NCBI RefSeq assembly: GCF_014490035.1
Contig: NZ_CP061008.1
Coordinates: 1,240,001-1,304,000 of the forward strand
Direction: 5' to 3'
Source: Achromobacter xylosoxidans
GTDB lineage: Bacteria > Pseudomonadota > Gammaproteobacteria > Burkholderiales > Burkholderiaceae_B
Length of the DNA: 64,000 nt
Under the pieces are notes generated by a model. It ran no database searches. It had not been told where the DNA came from and saw nothing but the letters and a program-made list of their open reading frames with translations. This document shows, one piece after another, positions 33,030 through 41,376 of this stretch. The position numbers and the translations under genes are program-made. Positions within the stretch are counted from its first letter, which is position 1, and each line of letters starts with the position of its first letter.

Positions 33030-33800
33030 TCAGGCCGTCCAGCCTTGCACCGCCTGGTAGGCGCCCAGGAGTGCCAGGCTCACCATGAAGCAGCGCTTGA
33101 AGGCCTGCGCCGACATCCTGCCGCGCAGCCATGTGCCCAGCGCCATGCCGGCCAGCGCGGGCAGCAGCATCAGCAAGGACGCGCCGGCGTCTTCAGGCGC
33201 ATAGCCGCCGTTGACGCCCAGGCCGATCGCTAGCGCCACCGTGGACACCGTGAACGAGATGCCCATGGCCTGGATCAGGCCGTCCTTGCCCAGGTTCAGG
33301 GCTTGCAGATAAGGCACCGCGGGGATGACGAACACGCCGGTCGCCGCAGTGATGACCCCGGTAATGGCGCCGACCGATACGCCCACCAGCCCTTGATGGC
33401 GCCGCGGCGCCCTGGGCGGCGAGCCGAACAGGCCCCAGGCGGCATAAGCCACCAGCGCCAGCCCCAGGCATACGCTGGCCCAATGCCCCGAAGGCGGACC
33501 GAGCCACAGCGCACCGCCTATCGTGCCGGCGCAGACGCCGGCCTGCATGGCGCCGATGCGGCGCAGCACCTGGGGCAGCATGGCCCAAGGCCGGGCCTGC
33601 CAGAGGTTGGTGATGAGGGACGGCACGATCAGCAATGCCGCGGCCTGGGCCGGGGCCATGACCAGCGCCAGCATGGCCATGGAGATGGTGGGCAGTCCCA
33701 GCCCCACGACGCCCTTGACCACGCCGGCCAGGATGAATACCGATACGGTGACGGCAAGCAGCGTCGGCGTGCCGCCGGGAAACAGGTCCAGGAGGTTCAT
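33030..33800 (-). CDS. TauE/SafE-type sulfite/small-anion exporter
   Basis: 256-residue integral membrane protein with seven to eight hydrophobic helices and the family's internal duplication. 'VKGVVGLGLPTISMAML' near residue 29 and 'GVSVGAITGVITAATGVFVIPAVPYLQAL' (family signature GxxxGxxTGxxGxGG variant) identify TauE/SafE. Start ATG 33800 overlaps the stop of the preceding Sel1-like gene (ATGA), so translation is coupled. Substrate not known. Confidence 0.87.
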   Translation of the reverse strand: MNLLDLFPGGTPTLLAVTVSVFILAGVVKGVVGLGLPTISMAMLALVMAPAQAAALLIVPSLITNLWQARPWAMLPQVLRRIGAMQAGVCAGTIGGALWLGPPSGHWASVCLGLALVAYAAWGLFGSPPRAPRRHQGLVGVSVGAITGVITAATGVFVIPAVPYLQALNLGKDGLIQAMGISFTVSTVALAIGLGVNGGYAPEDAGASLLMLLPALAGMALGTWLRGRMSAQAFKRCFMVSLALLGAYQAVQGWTA

Positions 33801-34210
33801 GCGGGCTCGCAGGGGACGGTGAGGCCGTCGCGCGGACGGCCGAACAGGGCGTAGGCAACATCGTCCGCGCCCTTGCCGTCCTGGCGGGCCGCGCGCAGCA
33901 GCCACCGCCGTCCCTCGCACAGGTCGGCGCGCAGGGACTCTCCGTAGAGCGCCGGGCCGCCCAGCAGCGCGATGCCCAGCATGCGCTGCGCTGGCGCGTG
34001 ACCGTCGCTGGCGGCCGCGCGCAGCCACTGTGTCATGGCGGCGTAATCGCCCTGGGTCTGGGCTTCCAGCGCCAGCGCGTATTTCTGCGCGGGCGTGGTG
34101 TGCGGGTCCAGGCTGCCGGCTACGGCCAGGCCTGAGCCGTGCAGGCTCAGGGCCAGCAGGACAAGAGCGGGCCAATGGACCCGGTGGCGCTGCGGCGTGA
34201 TGGTTTTCAT
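33797..34210 (-). CDS. Exported Sel1-repeat-like small protein
   Basis: 137-residue protein with signal peptide (residues 1-31, ends 'GLAVAG') and one to two Sel1-like repeats: 'YALALEAQTQGDYAAMTQWLRAAASDGHAPAQRMLGIALLGG' (two halves). The rest is unmatched, including the Cys pair of 'ADLCEGRRWLL' and 'VPCEPA'. Periplasmic adapter is plausible. Coupled with TauE/SafE downstream; divergent from the LysR gene at 34335. Confidence 0.75.
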   Translation of the reverse strand: MKTITPQRHRVHWPALVLLALSLHGSGLAVAGSLDPHTTPAQKYALALEAQTQGDYAAMTQWLRAAASDGHAPAQRMLGIALLGGPALYGESLRADLCEGRRWLLRAARQDGKGADDVAYALFGRPRDGLTVPCEPA

Positions 34211-34334
34211 GGAATTTCCCTGGATTGGAAGGGGCGAGACTTGATTGTCATCCGCGGCGCCCTGGAACCGGTATCGGGATCTTGCGTAGTTGGCCTATGG
34301 CACAGCCTGAGGGTTGCCGTGCTACGCTTTTCGC

Positions 34335-35234
34335 ATGCGATTCGATCTCACCGATCTGCGGCTGTTCCTCAACGTACAGGAAACCGGCTCCATCACTGCG
34401 GGAGCCAAGCGCTCCCACATGACGCTGGCATCGGCCAGCGAGCGTATCCGCGGCATGGAGGACACGCTGGGCGTGCCGCTGCTGCTGCGCGAGCCGCGCG
34501 GGGTCGAGCCCACGCCGGCGGGCCGCACGCTGGCGCACCATGCGCGCGTGGTGCTGGCGCAGATGGACCGCATGCGCGGCGAGCTGGACCATTACGGCCT
34601 GGGATTGAAGGGGCTGGTGCGCGTGCTGTGCAACACCACGGCCTTGAGCGAATACCTGCCGCCGGTGCTGGGCGCGTTTCTCAAGGACCATCCCCGCGTC
34701 TCGGTGGACCTGGAGGAACGCTTGAGCCACGAGATCGCCGACGCGTTGCGGGCAGGCACCTGCGATATCGGCGTGCTGGCGGATTCCGCTGACCTGCAGG
34801 GCTTGCGCACGCAGACCTTCCGGCATGATCCCCTGACGCTGATCGTGCCGCCGGAGCACGCGCTGGCCGGCCGTCAGTCGGTGCTGCTGGCCGACGTGGC
34901 CGACCAGGAGTTCGTCGGGCTGGTCGAGGGCAGCGCCTTGCAGGAACACATCGCGCATCAGGCGCGCCGCGGCGGCAAGGCCTTGTCGTACCGCGTGCGG
35001 TTGCGCAGTTTCGATGCCGTGTGCCGGATGGTGGGGCAGGGCGTGGGTATTGCCATCGTGCCGCGCGTGGCGGCGGCGCGCTATGGCCGGGCCGCGGGCG
35101 TGCGGCGCGTGGCGCTGGCCGACGATTGGGCCGCGCGCGACCTGGTGCTGTGCGTGCGCGACACGCTGCCGGCCTACGCGGCAGCGCTGGTGGAGTACGC
35201 GCTGCGCGACGCGCCTGCGCGCCCGGACCGCTAG
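34335..35234 (+). CDS. LysR-family transcriptional regulator
   Basis: 299-residue LTTR: N-terminal winged HTH ('DLRLFLNVQETGSITAGAKRSHMTLASASERIRGME' segments) and a periplasmic-binding-fold effector domain. I take ATG 34335 over TTG 34314. It is divergent from the Sel1/TauE operon (125-bp gap), which it probably controls. Its stop shares CTAG (35231-35234) with that of the convergent MATE gene. Confidence 0.9.
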   Translation: MRFDLTDLRLFLNVQETGSITAGAKRSHMTLASASERIRGMEDTLGVPLLLREPRGVEPTPAGRTLAHHARVVLAQMDRMRGELDHYGLGLKGLVRVLCNTTALSEYLPPVLGAFLKDHPRVSVDLEERLSHEIADALRAGTCDIGVLADSADLQGLRTQTFRHDPLTLIVPPEHALAGRQSVLLADVADQEFVGLVEGSALQEHIAHQARRGGKALSYRVRLRSFDAVCRMVGQGVGIAIVPRVAAARYGRAAGVRRVALADDWAARDLVLCVRDTLPAYAAALVEYALRDAPARPDR

Positions 35235-36634
35235 GAGCGCGCGAACAGCCGGCGCCAGCCCTGGGCCGGGCGGTCGAACCAGGAGCCCGACGCGACGGCG
35301 CCGAGGATGACCAGGCCATAGACGCACATCGCCAGCGCCGCGATGGCGAAGAACAGGCCCATCGATCCCGTCAGGCGCAAGGCAATGGCGCCGGCGCCGA
35401 TGCCGAGCAGCAGGCGCAGGAACCCCGCGATCAGCGGCCATTTCAGGCGGCCGGCGCCCTGCGAGGCGAAGTACATCGAGAATCCCAGGGCGAAGAAGCC
35501 GTAGACCGGGCCGACCGTGCGCAGGTAGCTGGCGCCGGCTTCCAGCATGTGATCCTGCGCGCCGAACAGGCGCAGCCAGGCCTCGGGGAAGAACGCCGCC
35601 GCCAGTCCGATGGTCTCGGCCAGCACAAAGGCCATCGCGCCGCCGGTCAGGGCGATGCGCAGCGCGCGTTCGGGCTGGCCCGCGCCGATGTTGGACCCGA
35701 CCATCGCCACCATGGGCGCGCCCAAGCCGAAGGCGATGGGCATTAGCAGGTATTCCAGGCGCACCGCGATGCCATAGCCGGCGACCGCCGCGGTACCGGC
35801 ATAGGCGCCGACCAGAGCCGCCGTCAGCGCCACCAGGGCGTTGGTCAGGAGCGGGTTGATGGTGGCCAGCGCGCCCACGCTGAGGATGTTGCGCATCAGG
35901 CCCGGATACAGGCGGCTGGGCACCAGCCGCGCGGCATTGCGTCCGCTGGCGCAGTACAGGCCCAGGATCAGCGCGCCCAGGGCGTAGTAGATCACCAGCG
36001 CCCAGCCGCCGCCGGCCACGCCCAGCGCGGGAAAAGGCCCCCAGCCGAAGATCAGGCACGGCGACAGCGGGATCAGCAGCAGGGCGCCGCCGCAGATCAC
36101 GGCGCCGGGCACCAGCATGTTGCCGGTGCCGCGGATGGCGCTGGCGAACGCGTTCATCAGCCACATCAGGACGATGCCGCCGAAGATGACGTCGGAGTAG
36201 GCCAGGGCGGCCTCGAGCGCCTCTCCCTCGGCGCCCAGTGCGCGGTACAGCCACGGACCGCCAAGCAGCAGCAGTGCGCAGAACGCCAGGCCCAGCAGGC
36301 CGTTGAGCACCACGGCATGCAGTACCAGCTGGTCCGCCTCGCGCTGCCGGCCGCCGCCCAGCGATCTTGCCACCGCGGCCGAGATGCCGCCGCCCATCGC
36401 GCCTTGCGACATGTTCTGCATCAGCATCAACACCGGCACCACCAAGGCCACGCCCGCCAGTACCGGCGTGCCCAGGCGCGCCAGGAACCAGGTCTCGATC
36501 AATCCCGTGGAAGACTGCGCCAGCATCATCAGGATGTTCGGCCACGCCAGGCGCGCCAGCGTGGGGCCGATGGGCGCGTGCAGCATGGCCTGCAGGCGCG
36601 CGTTGGCGGGACGGGGCGGCGGGGGCGCGGACAT
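35231..36634 (-). CDS. MATE-family multidrug/toxin efflux protein
   Basis: 467-residue exporter with about 12 TM helices and two MATE repeats. Residues 10-40 ('TLARLAWPNILMMLAQSS' region) and the 'GIAVRLEYLLMPIAFGLGAPMVAMVGSNIGAG' segment (given in parts) are typical of NorM/DinF-like pumps (Na+ or H+ coupled). Start ATG 36634, which sits 20 nt after the predicted transcription start of the promoter at 36663-36692. Divergent from the MarR gene, the probable repressor. Confidence 0.9.
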   Translation of the reverse strand: MSAPPPPRPANARLQAMLHAPIGPTLARLAWPNILMMLAQSSTGLIETWFLARLGTPVLAGVALVVPVLMLMQNMSQGAMGGGISAAVARSLGGGRQREADQLVLHAVVLNGLLGLAFCALLLLGGPWLYRALGAEGEALEAALAYSDVIFGGIVLMWLMNAFASAIRGTGNMLVPGAVICGGALLLIPLSPCLIFGWGPFPALGVAGGGWALVIYYALGALILGLYCASGRNAARLVPSRLYPGLMRNILSVGALATINPLLTNALVALTAALVGAYAGTAAVAGYGIAVRLEYLLMPIAFGLGAPMVAMVGSNIGAGQPERALRIALTGGAMAFVLAETIGLAAAFFPEAWLRLFGAQDHMLEAGASYLRTVGPVYGFFALGFSMYFASQGAGRLKWPLIAGFLRLLLGIGAGAIALRLTGSMGLFFAIAALAMCVYGLVILGAVASGSWFDRPAQGWRRLFARS

Positions 36635-36662
36635 CGGAAGGAACCCTTGGGTGGCGTTCGAA

Positions 36663-36692
36663 TATTTACGTGCATATGCCAATAAAAGTCAA
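36663..36692 (-). promoter_or_regulatory. Sigma70 promoter of the MATE gene
   Basis: On the minus strand: TTGACT (36692-36687), 18 bp, TAAATA (36668-36663). Good -35 and -10 match; predicted start near 36655. The interval also faces the MarR gene and is AT-rich, as a MarR operator would be. Confidence 0.6.
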
Positions 36693-36764
36693 GATTGAGC
36701 TAGACTCGAGTCCATGCCGGCGGTAGCGTTGAGTCCTCGCCGTCCTCCTCTTCCTGCGCCTGTC

Positions 36765-37247
36765 ATGTCCGACGAACAGCCCTCCGTTTCCGCCGCTTCC
36801 GTTGCACCCGATCCGTTAGTCTGCAACGGCGCCGCGTTGCGCAAGGCGACCCGGCGCGTGTCGCAGCTGTACGACACGGTGCTGGCTCCCTGCGGCCTGA
36901 AGGTGTCGCAGCATTCCATCCTGGTGCACATCGCGCGCGCGGGCACGCCGTCGATGACGGACCTGGCGCGCATCATGGTGCTGGACCGGTCGGCGCTGGC
37001 GCACAACCTCAAGCCGCTGGAGCGCGACGGCTACGTGCAGATGTCGCGCGACCCGCTGGACGGCCGCAGCCGCCGCGTGGCGCTGACGGATGCGGGACGC
37101 GCCAAGCTGGCGGAATCCAAGCGGCTGTGGAAGGATGCGCAGCGCCGCTTCGAGGCGGCCTACGGCGCCGAGCGCGCGGCCGCGTTGCGGCGTTCGCTGG
37201 CCGATATTTTTTCCGACGAGTTTGCGCTGGCCTTCAGCCGCGGCTAG
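36765..37247 (+). CDS. MarR-family transcriptional regulator
   Basis: 160-residue winged-helix regulator: 'LKVSQHSILVHIARAGTPSMTDLARIMVLDRSALAHNLKPLERDGYVQMSRD' (in pieces, residues ~50-105) contains the recognition helix and the wing 'DPLDGRSRRVALTDAGRAKL'. I start at ATG 36765; ATG 36714 would add a low-complexity Pro/Arg segment. Divergent from the MATE gene, with a shared intergenic region; likely represses the pump in response to a lipophilic drug or phenolic ligand. Ends 14 bp into the convergent EamA gene. Confidence 0.87.
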   Translation: MSDEQPSVSAASVAPDPLVCNGAALRKATRRVSQLYDTVLAPCGLKVSQHSILVHIARAGTPSMTDLARIMVLDRSALAHNLKPLERDGYVQMSRDPLDGRSRRVALTDAGRAKLAESKRLWKDAQRRFEAAYGAERAAALRRSLADIFSDEFALAFSRG

Positions 37248-38184
37248 GGCCGCTGGGGGCTTGTTCGCCAGCGGCTGCGGGCCCGGCGCGTAGCCGCCGG
37301 CCGCGCGAGCGCAGCCCGGACCCGCCCAACATCAGCACCGCGCCCAGCACGCAAGCCATGCCGGCCAACTGCGCGGGAGCCAGGGACTCGCCCAGCAGTC
37401 CGGCGGCAAGCGCTACCGCCGACACCGGCGCCAGCGCGGTGAACAAGGCGGCTTCGGCGCCGTTGACGCGGGCCGCGCCCGCATACCAGAGCAGAAAGCC
37501 GCCCACGGTGGGCACCAGCGCGTAGTAGGCCACCGCGGCCACCGCCGGCGCGGGCAAGTCCAGGTTCCAGGGCGCTTCCGCCACGCTCGCCACGGCCGAG
37601 AACGCCAGGCCGAAGCCCGTCATGAGCGTCGATAGCGCCAGCGGCGCCACCGGCTGGCGCAGCCGTTTGTTCAACAGGATGAATAGTCCTTCGCACAGCA
37701 CCGCGCCCAGGATCAGCGCGTTGCCCGCCAGCGAGCGCGCGCCGCCTTGGCCGGCCGAATGGCGCATCATCAGCCAGACGCCGAAGGCGGCGGCGATGAT
37801 GGCGGCCAGCGTGGCTTTGCCCGGGCGTTCGCCCAGCAGCAGGATGGCAATGGCGGCCGAGACCAGCGGCAAGGTGCCGAGGATGATGCCGCCGTCCACC
37901 GCCGACGCGCGCTGCAGCCCAGCGATCAGCAGCGCGGTGTAGCCGACGCTGCCGGCGATGGCCTGGACGGCCAGCAGCAGCCAGTCGCGCCGCTCCAGCC
38001 GCGGCAGGCGCGCGCCGGTCAACGCCATCAGCAGCGCGAAGCAGGGCAAGGCGATGGCGAAGCGCAAGGCCGTCGCGGTGAAGGGCGGCAAGCCCGTGCC
38101 GATGATCTTGCTGGCGGCTACCGTGCTGCCCACCAGCGCCATGGCGGCCGCCAGATAGCAATAGCCCCGCATTCGATTGTTCAT
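37234..38184 (-). CDS. EamA/DMT-family transporter
   Basis: 316-residue membrane protein with ten hydrophobic helices in two EamA repeats ('ALVGSTVAASKIIGTGLPPFTATALRFAIALP' and 'PVSAVALAAGLLGESLAPAQLAGMACVLGAVLML' portions). Typical of RhaT/EamA metabolite exporters. Ends in an Arg/Ala/Pro-rich tail. Located 81 bp after an AraC gene on the same strand, which probably activates it, as in amino-acid export systems. Confidence 0.88.
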   Translation of the reverse strand: MNNRMRGYCYLAAAMALVGSTVAASKIIGTGLPPFTATALRFAIALPCFALLMALTGARLPRLERRDWLLLAVQAIAGSVGYTALLIAGLQRASAVDGGIILGTLPLVSAAIAILLLGERPGKATLAAIIAAAFGVWLMMRHSAGQGGARSLAGNALILGAVLCEGLFILLNKRLRQPVAPLALSTLMTGFGLAFSAVASVAEAPWNLDLPAPAVAAVAYYALVPTVGGFLLWYAGAARVNGAEAALFTALAPVSAVALAAGLLGESLAPAQLAGMACVLGAVLMLGGSGLRSRGRRLRAGPAAAGEQAPSGPSRG

Positions 38185-38265
38185 GATCCGATCCGCGCTC
38201 TTTCAGAGAGAAGCGCACAGGCTAAGCGGCCGGGCGCGGCCGGGTCTTGAACGAAATTGCAGGGA

Positions 38266-39072
38266 TCAGGCCGCGGCCAGCGCGTAGCGCCGCGGCGATA
38301 CGCCGTAGGCGCGCACGAACAACCGGGTCATGTGGCTCTGATCGGCAAAGCCGACCGCGGCGGCGGCATCGGCCAGCGCCGAGCCCTGCCGGATCAGGCT
38401 GCGCGCGAGCAGCAGGCGCCGCTGCACCTGGTAGGCGTGGGGCGTGAGGCCGGTGTCGCGGGCAAAGGCCCGCAGCACCTGGTAGCGGCTCAGGCCGCTG
38501 GCCGTGGCCAGGTCGGCCAGCGACAGCGAGGCCGCCGGGTCGTCGTCGATCAGCGCGCGGGCATGGCGGATGGCGTCGGGGGTGGCGCGCGCAGGCCGGG
38601 CCAGGCGCTCGGCATCGCGGTCGCGCGCCTGCGCCAGGATGCGCAGCAGCAGCGCATCGCAGGCCAGCGGCGCTGCGTCGGCGGTGGCCTGGGCATAGAG
38701 TGCCAGCACGTCGCGCGCCAGCGCGGGGCGGTCCTGCGCGGGGTGCTCGAATTCGTAGCCGAGCCTGCTTGCGCCCAGTTCGGCCGCGGCCTGCGCCACC
38801 ACCTCGGGATTCAGATACAGCATCTGCCAGGCGCGTTCGCCATCGCCGATGGGGGCGCCGTCATGCACTTCGCCCGGGTTCACCGTGATCACGTGCCCGG
38901 GGCCGGCCTCGACCTGGCCGCGGCCGCTGTGCGAGACCTGGGCGCCCTGGCGCATGACGCCGATGCCGAACTGCTCGTGCGTGTGGCGCGCGAACGCATG
39001 CCGGCTGTGCGCGGCCACGGCCTGCACGCCGGCGAGGGCGCTGCGCTGCATGACGAACTGGCCTGCGTTCAT
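38266..39072 (-). CDS. AraC-family regulator of exporter type
   Basis: 268-residue AraC protein: N-terminal cupin-like domain with 'FARHTHEQFGIGVMRQGAQ', 'VITVNPGEVHDGAP', 'WQMLYLNP' (the AraC_binding domain), C-terminal HTH pair 'LADLATASGLSRYQVLRAFARDTGLTPHAY' and 'LADAAAAVGFADQSHMTRLFVRAYGVSPRRY'. The sequence layout is that of amino-acid-exporter-linked regulators. Directly upstream (81 bp) of the EamA gene. Confidence 0.9.
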   Translation of the reverse strand: MNAGQFVMQRSALAGVQAVAAHSRHAFARHTHEQFGIGVMRQGAQVSHSGRGQVEAGPGHVITVNPGEVHDGAPIGDGERAWQMLYLNPEVVAQAAAELGASRLGYEFEHPAQDRPALARDVLALYAQATADAAPLACDALLLRILAQARDRDAERLARPARATPDAIRHARALIDDDPAASLSLADLATASGLSRYQVLRAFARDTGLTPHAYQVQRRLLLARSLIRQGSALADAAAAVGFADQSHMTRLFVRAYGVSPRRYALAAA

Positions 39073-39154
39073 GGGGAGTCTGGGATAAGGGGCTTGCAGG
39101 CAGTATCACCCGCCCGCCCGGGCGCGATCAAGGGGCCGGCGCCCCGCGTTCAGG

Positions 39155-39649
39155 CTATTGCAGGCCGTTCCAGCGCGCTACCGCGGGTTCGGCCGCGGCC
39201 CACTTCCACTGGCCGCCCGGCTGCTGGCAGATCATGCTGGAGTAGGCGGGCGCGGGTGCGTCCTTTTGCTCCACCGTGAACAGCACTTCGCGGCAGTGGG
39301 TCAAGGGCGTGGCGATGTCGCGCACCACCTGGATGCCGCCGCGCTCGCTGCCCACCGGCAGCGCGTGGCGGATTTCCCACTGGCGCACCTGGCCGATGGG
39401 CAGGGCGCCCGCCGCATTGGCCATGACGTTCTGCTGGTCGTTCTTCCACTCGCGCAGCACGTATTTCACAGTGGCATCCACCGCCGCCTGCACCGTGACG
39501 CCGATGGCGTAGCCCGCGACCGGATTGGCGGTGGCTGCGCCGCTGACGGTGCCGACCACGGCGCCCGCCGCGCCGCCGATGGAGGAACTCTGGCAACCGG
39601 CCAGGCCCAGGCAGGCGGCCAGCGCCAGCAGGCTTGCGGCGCGCCTCAC
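39155..39649 (-). CDS. Lipoprotein with glycine-zipper-like N-terminus, paralogue 2
   Basis: 164-residue lipoprotein (GTG start 39649; lipobox LAGC, Cys19). Next comes a Gly/Ala zipper ('GGAAGAVVGTVSGAATANPVAGYAIG' in two parts), then a soluble C-terminal domain ending 'WKWAAAEPAVARWNGLQ'. The start overlaps the stop of paralogue 1 (GTGA at 39646-39649). The C-terminal domain, with Cys pairs in 'HCREVLFTVEQK' and 'MICQQPGG', also resembles the secreted protein at 43789-44169. Function unknown; outer-membrane integrity factor by analogy to glycine-zipper lipoproteins. Confidence 0.72.
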   Translation of the reverse strand: MRRAASLLALAACLGLAGCQSSSIGGAAGAVVGTVSGAATANPVAGYAIGVTVQAAVDATVKYVLREWKNDQQNVMANAAGALPIGQVRQWEIRHALPVGSERGGIQVVRDIATPLTHCREVLFTVEQKDAPAPAYSSMICQQPGGQWKWAAAEPAVARWNGLQ

Positions 39650-40194
39650 TGCAGCGAGCCCCAGCGGGCCGTGGCGGGTTCGGCGCTGGCCCAGCGCCAG
39701 TGCTTGCCGTCGCGGCACACGGTGGTGACGTAGAACTCGCGTTGCGGATCGGCGCCGGCCTTGTCGGCCGGCGTGTCGATGGAGAAGACCACTTCCTTGC
39801 ATTCCAGGTCCACGCCGCCGATCAGGCGGCTGACCGTGACCTGGCCTTGCGCGTCGCTTTCGATGGGCAGCTCGTGCTTGACCTGCCAGTTGGCCACTTT
39901 GCCGACCGCCAGCGGGCCGGCGGCCATGGCGATGGCGTCCTGTTCTTCGCCGCGGGTCTTGCGCTGGGCGTAGGCCAACGCGGCCTTGGCGCCGGCCTGC
40001 ACGCCCAGGCCGATGCCGGTGGCGACGGTGGCGTTGTCAGTGACCTTGTTGGCGATGGCGGTGCCGGCGATACCGGCCGCGGCGCCCGTGCCTTCGTTCA
40101 GCAGCGAATTGCAGCCGGACAATCCGGCAAGCGCGGCGAGGGTGAGGAGGGCGATTGCGCCGCGGCCCGGGTTGATAGGCGGAAGTGTGAACAA
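39646..40194 (-). CDS. Lipoprotein with glycine-zipper-like N-terminus, paralogue 1
   Basis: 182-residue lipoprotein. Start is TTG 40194, fixed by AGGAGGG eight bases upstream (40203-40209) and a proper lipobox (LSGC, Cys28); the frame above it has no signal features. Layout: 'GTGAAAGIAGTAIANKV' zipper, 'GLGVQAGAKAAL', soluble C-terminal domain ending 'WRWASAEPATARWGSLQ'. Strongly similar in layout to the following gene, so tandem duplication is likely. An AT-poor 106-bp gap separates it from the LysR gene. Confidence 0.72.
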   Translation of the reverse strand: MFTLPPINPGRGAIALLTLAALAGLSGCNSLLNEGTGAAAGIAGTAIANKVTDNATVATGIGLGVQAGAKAALAYAQRKTRGEEQDAIAMAAGPLAVGKVANWQVKHELPIESDAQGQVTVSRLIGGVDLECKEVVFSIDTPADKAGADPQREFYVTTVCRDGKHWRWASAEPATARWGSLQ

Positions 40195-40300
40195 ACTGCG
40201 TGCCCTCCTGCTTGTTGCTTGGCGCGGGAAGTATAGGAGGGCGCGCCGCCGCGGCGCGAGCGTATTTGCATTTGTTGGCAATTTTCCCGCTGGGCGCGGA

Positions 40301-41269
40301 TCAGGCGGGCGGCCGCGCACCCTTGGTATAGGCCTCGCGCAGCGCGGCGGCGAACAGCGCGTCGACGTTGCGGCGCAGACCGTCGGCGCGCGTGAACAGC
40401 GCGATCGGCGGCAGGGTCCAGTCGAAGGAATACGGCACGATGGCCGCGCCCGCGATGCGCACCAGTTCGTCGGCGATGTCGGCGGGCAGGATGGCGACGG
40501 CGCGGTCGCTGGCCACGATCATTTCGCCGATCAGCTTGGACGAGTCGCTTTGCACCGACGGCGTCGGGGGCGCCAGCCCGGCGCGCAGGAAGATCTCGGA
40601 CACCTGTTCGCGGATCGGGCTGTCCGGCGTGCCCAGGATCCAGTCCAGGTCGGCCAGCCGGTTCCATTCCAGCCGCGAGCGGCCCAGGCGGGCGGCCAGC
40701 CGGCGGCTGGCGATCAGGCGCGGCTGCTGGTGGTACAGCACCTCGAAGCCCAGGTTGTCCATGTCCACCGACGGCGTGGCCCAGCCCACCACCAGGTCCA
40801 GCGTGTGGTCGCGCAGCTGCCGCAGCAGCGCCGGCCCCTGGCCTTCGTGGATGGTGGCGGTGATGCGGCGGCCCTGGGGCAGGGTGCGGCTGATGGCGGA
40901 CGACAGCATCTGGCCGGACACGAAGGGGATGACGCCGATGTGCAGATGGGCGGCATGGCCGGCCGCCACGGCCTCCATTTCCTGGACCAGATGGCCCAGG
41001 TCGTGGACCAGGGCGCGGGCCCGCGCCAGCACCACCGCGCCCAGGGGCGTGGGCGTCATGCCGCGCACCGAGCGTTCGAACAGGGGCACGTCGAACATGC
41101 TTTCCAGTTCGGCCAGGGCATTGGTCACGGCCGGCTGGCTGGTGGCCATGTGTTCGGCCACCCGGGTCAGCGAGCCGTGCTGCTCGATCTGCAGCAGCAG
41201 CACCAGGTGGCGCATCTTCAGCCGCGAGGTCAGTTTCCGGATAACCAGGTCCGGATCAAAGGCTGTCAT
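40301..41269 (-). CDS. LysR-family regulator
   Basis: 322-residue LTTR: HTH 'KMRHLVLLLQIEQHGSLTRVAEHMATSQPAVTNALAELESMF' (in parts, ~18-60) and effector domain. The segment 'RSVRGMTPTPLGAVVLARARAL' places it in the GbpR/CbbR-like large-family subset. Divergent from maeB with a 107-bp shared gap, so it is a candidate maeB regulator; typical T-N11-A boxes could not be verified. Confidence 0.88.
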   Translation of the reverse strand: MTAFDPDLVIRKLTSRLKMRHLVLLLQIEQHGSLTRVAEHMATSQPAVTNALAELESMFDVPLFERSVRGMTPTPLGAVVLARARALVHDLGHLVQEMEAVAAGHAAHLHIGVIPFVSGQMLSSAISRTLPQGRRITATIHEGQGPALLRQLRDHTLDLVVGWATPSVDMDNLGFEVLYHQQPRLIASRRLAARLGRSRLEWNRLADLDWILGTPDSPIREQVSEIFLRAGLAPPTPSVQSDSSKLIGEMIVASDRAVAILPADIADELVRIAGAAIVPYSFDWTLPPIALFTRADGLRRNVDALFAAALREAYTKGARPPA

Positions 41270-41376
41270 AGGCGATGCATAAGGTAAAGATTATGGGACG
41301 ATATTAAAGTTGAATGATCTGCTTATGTATTGGAGCCTAGAATTTTTCCTATATCAAGACTAGGAGGCTCAGCCCC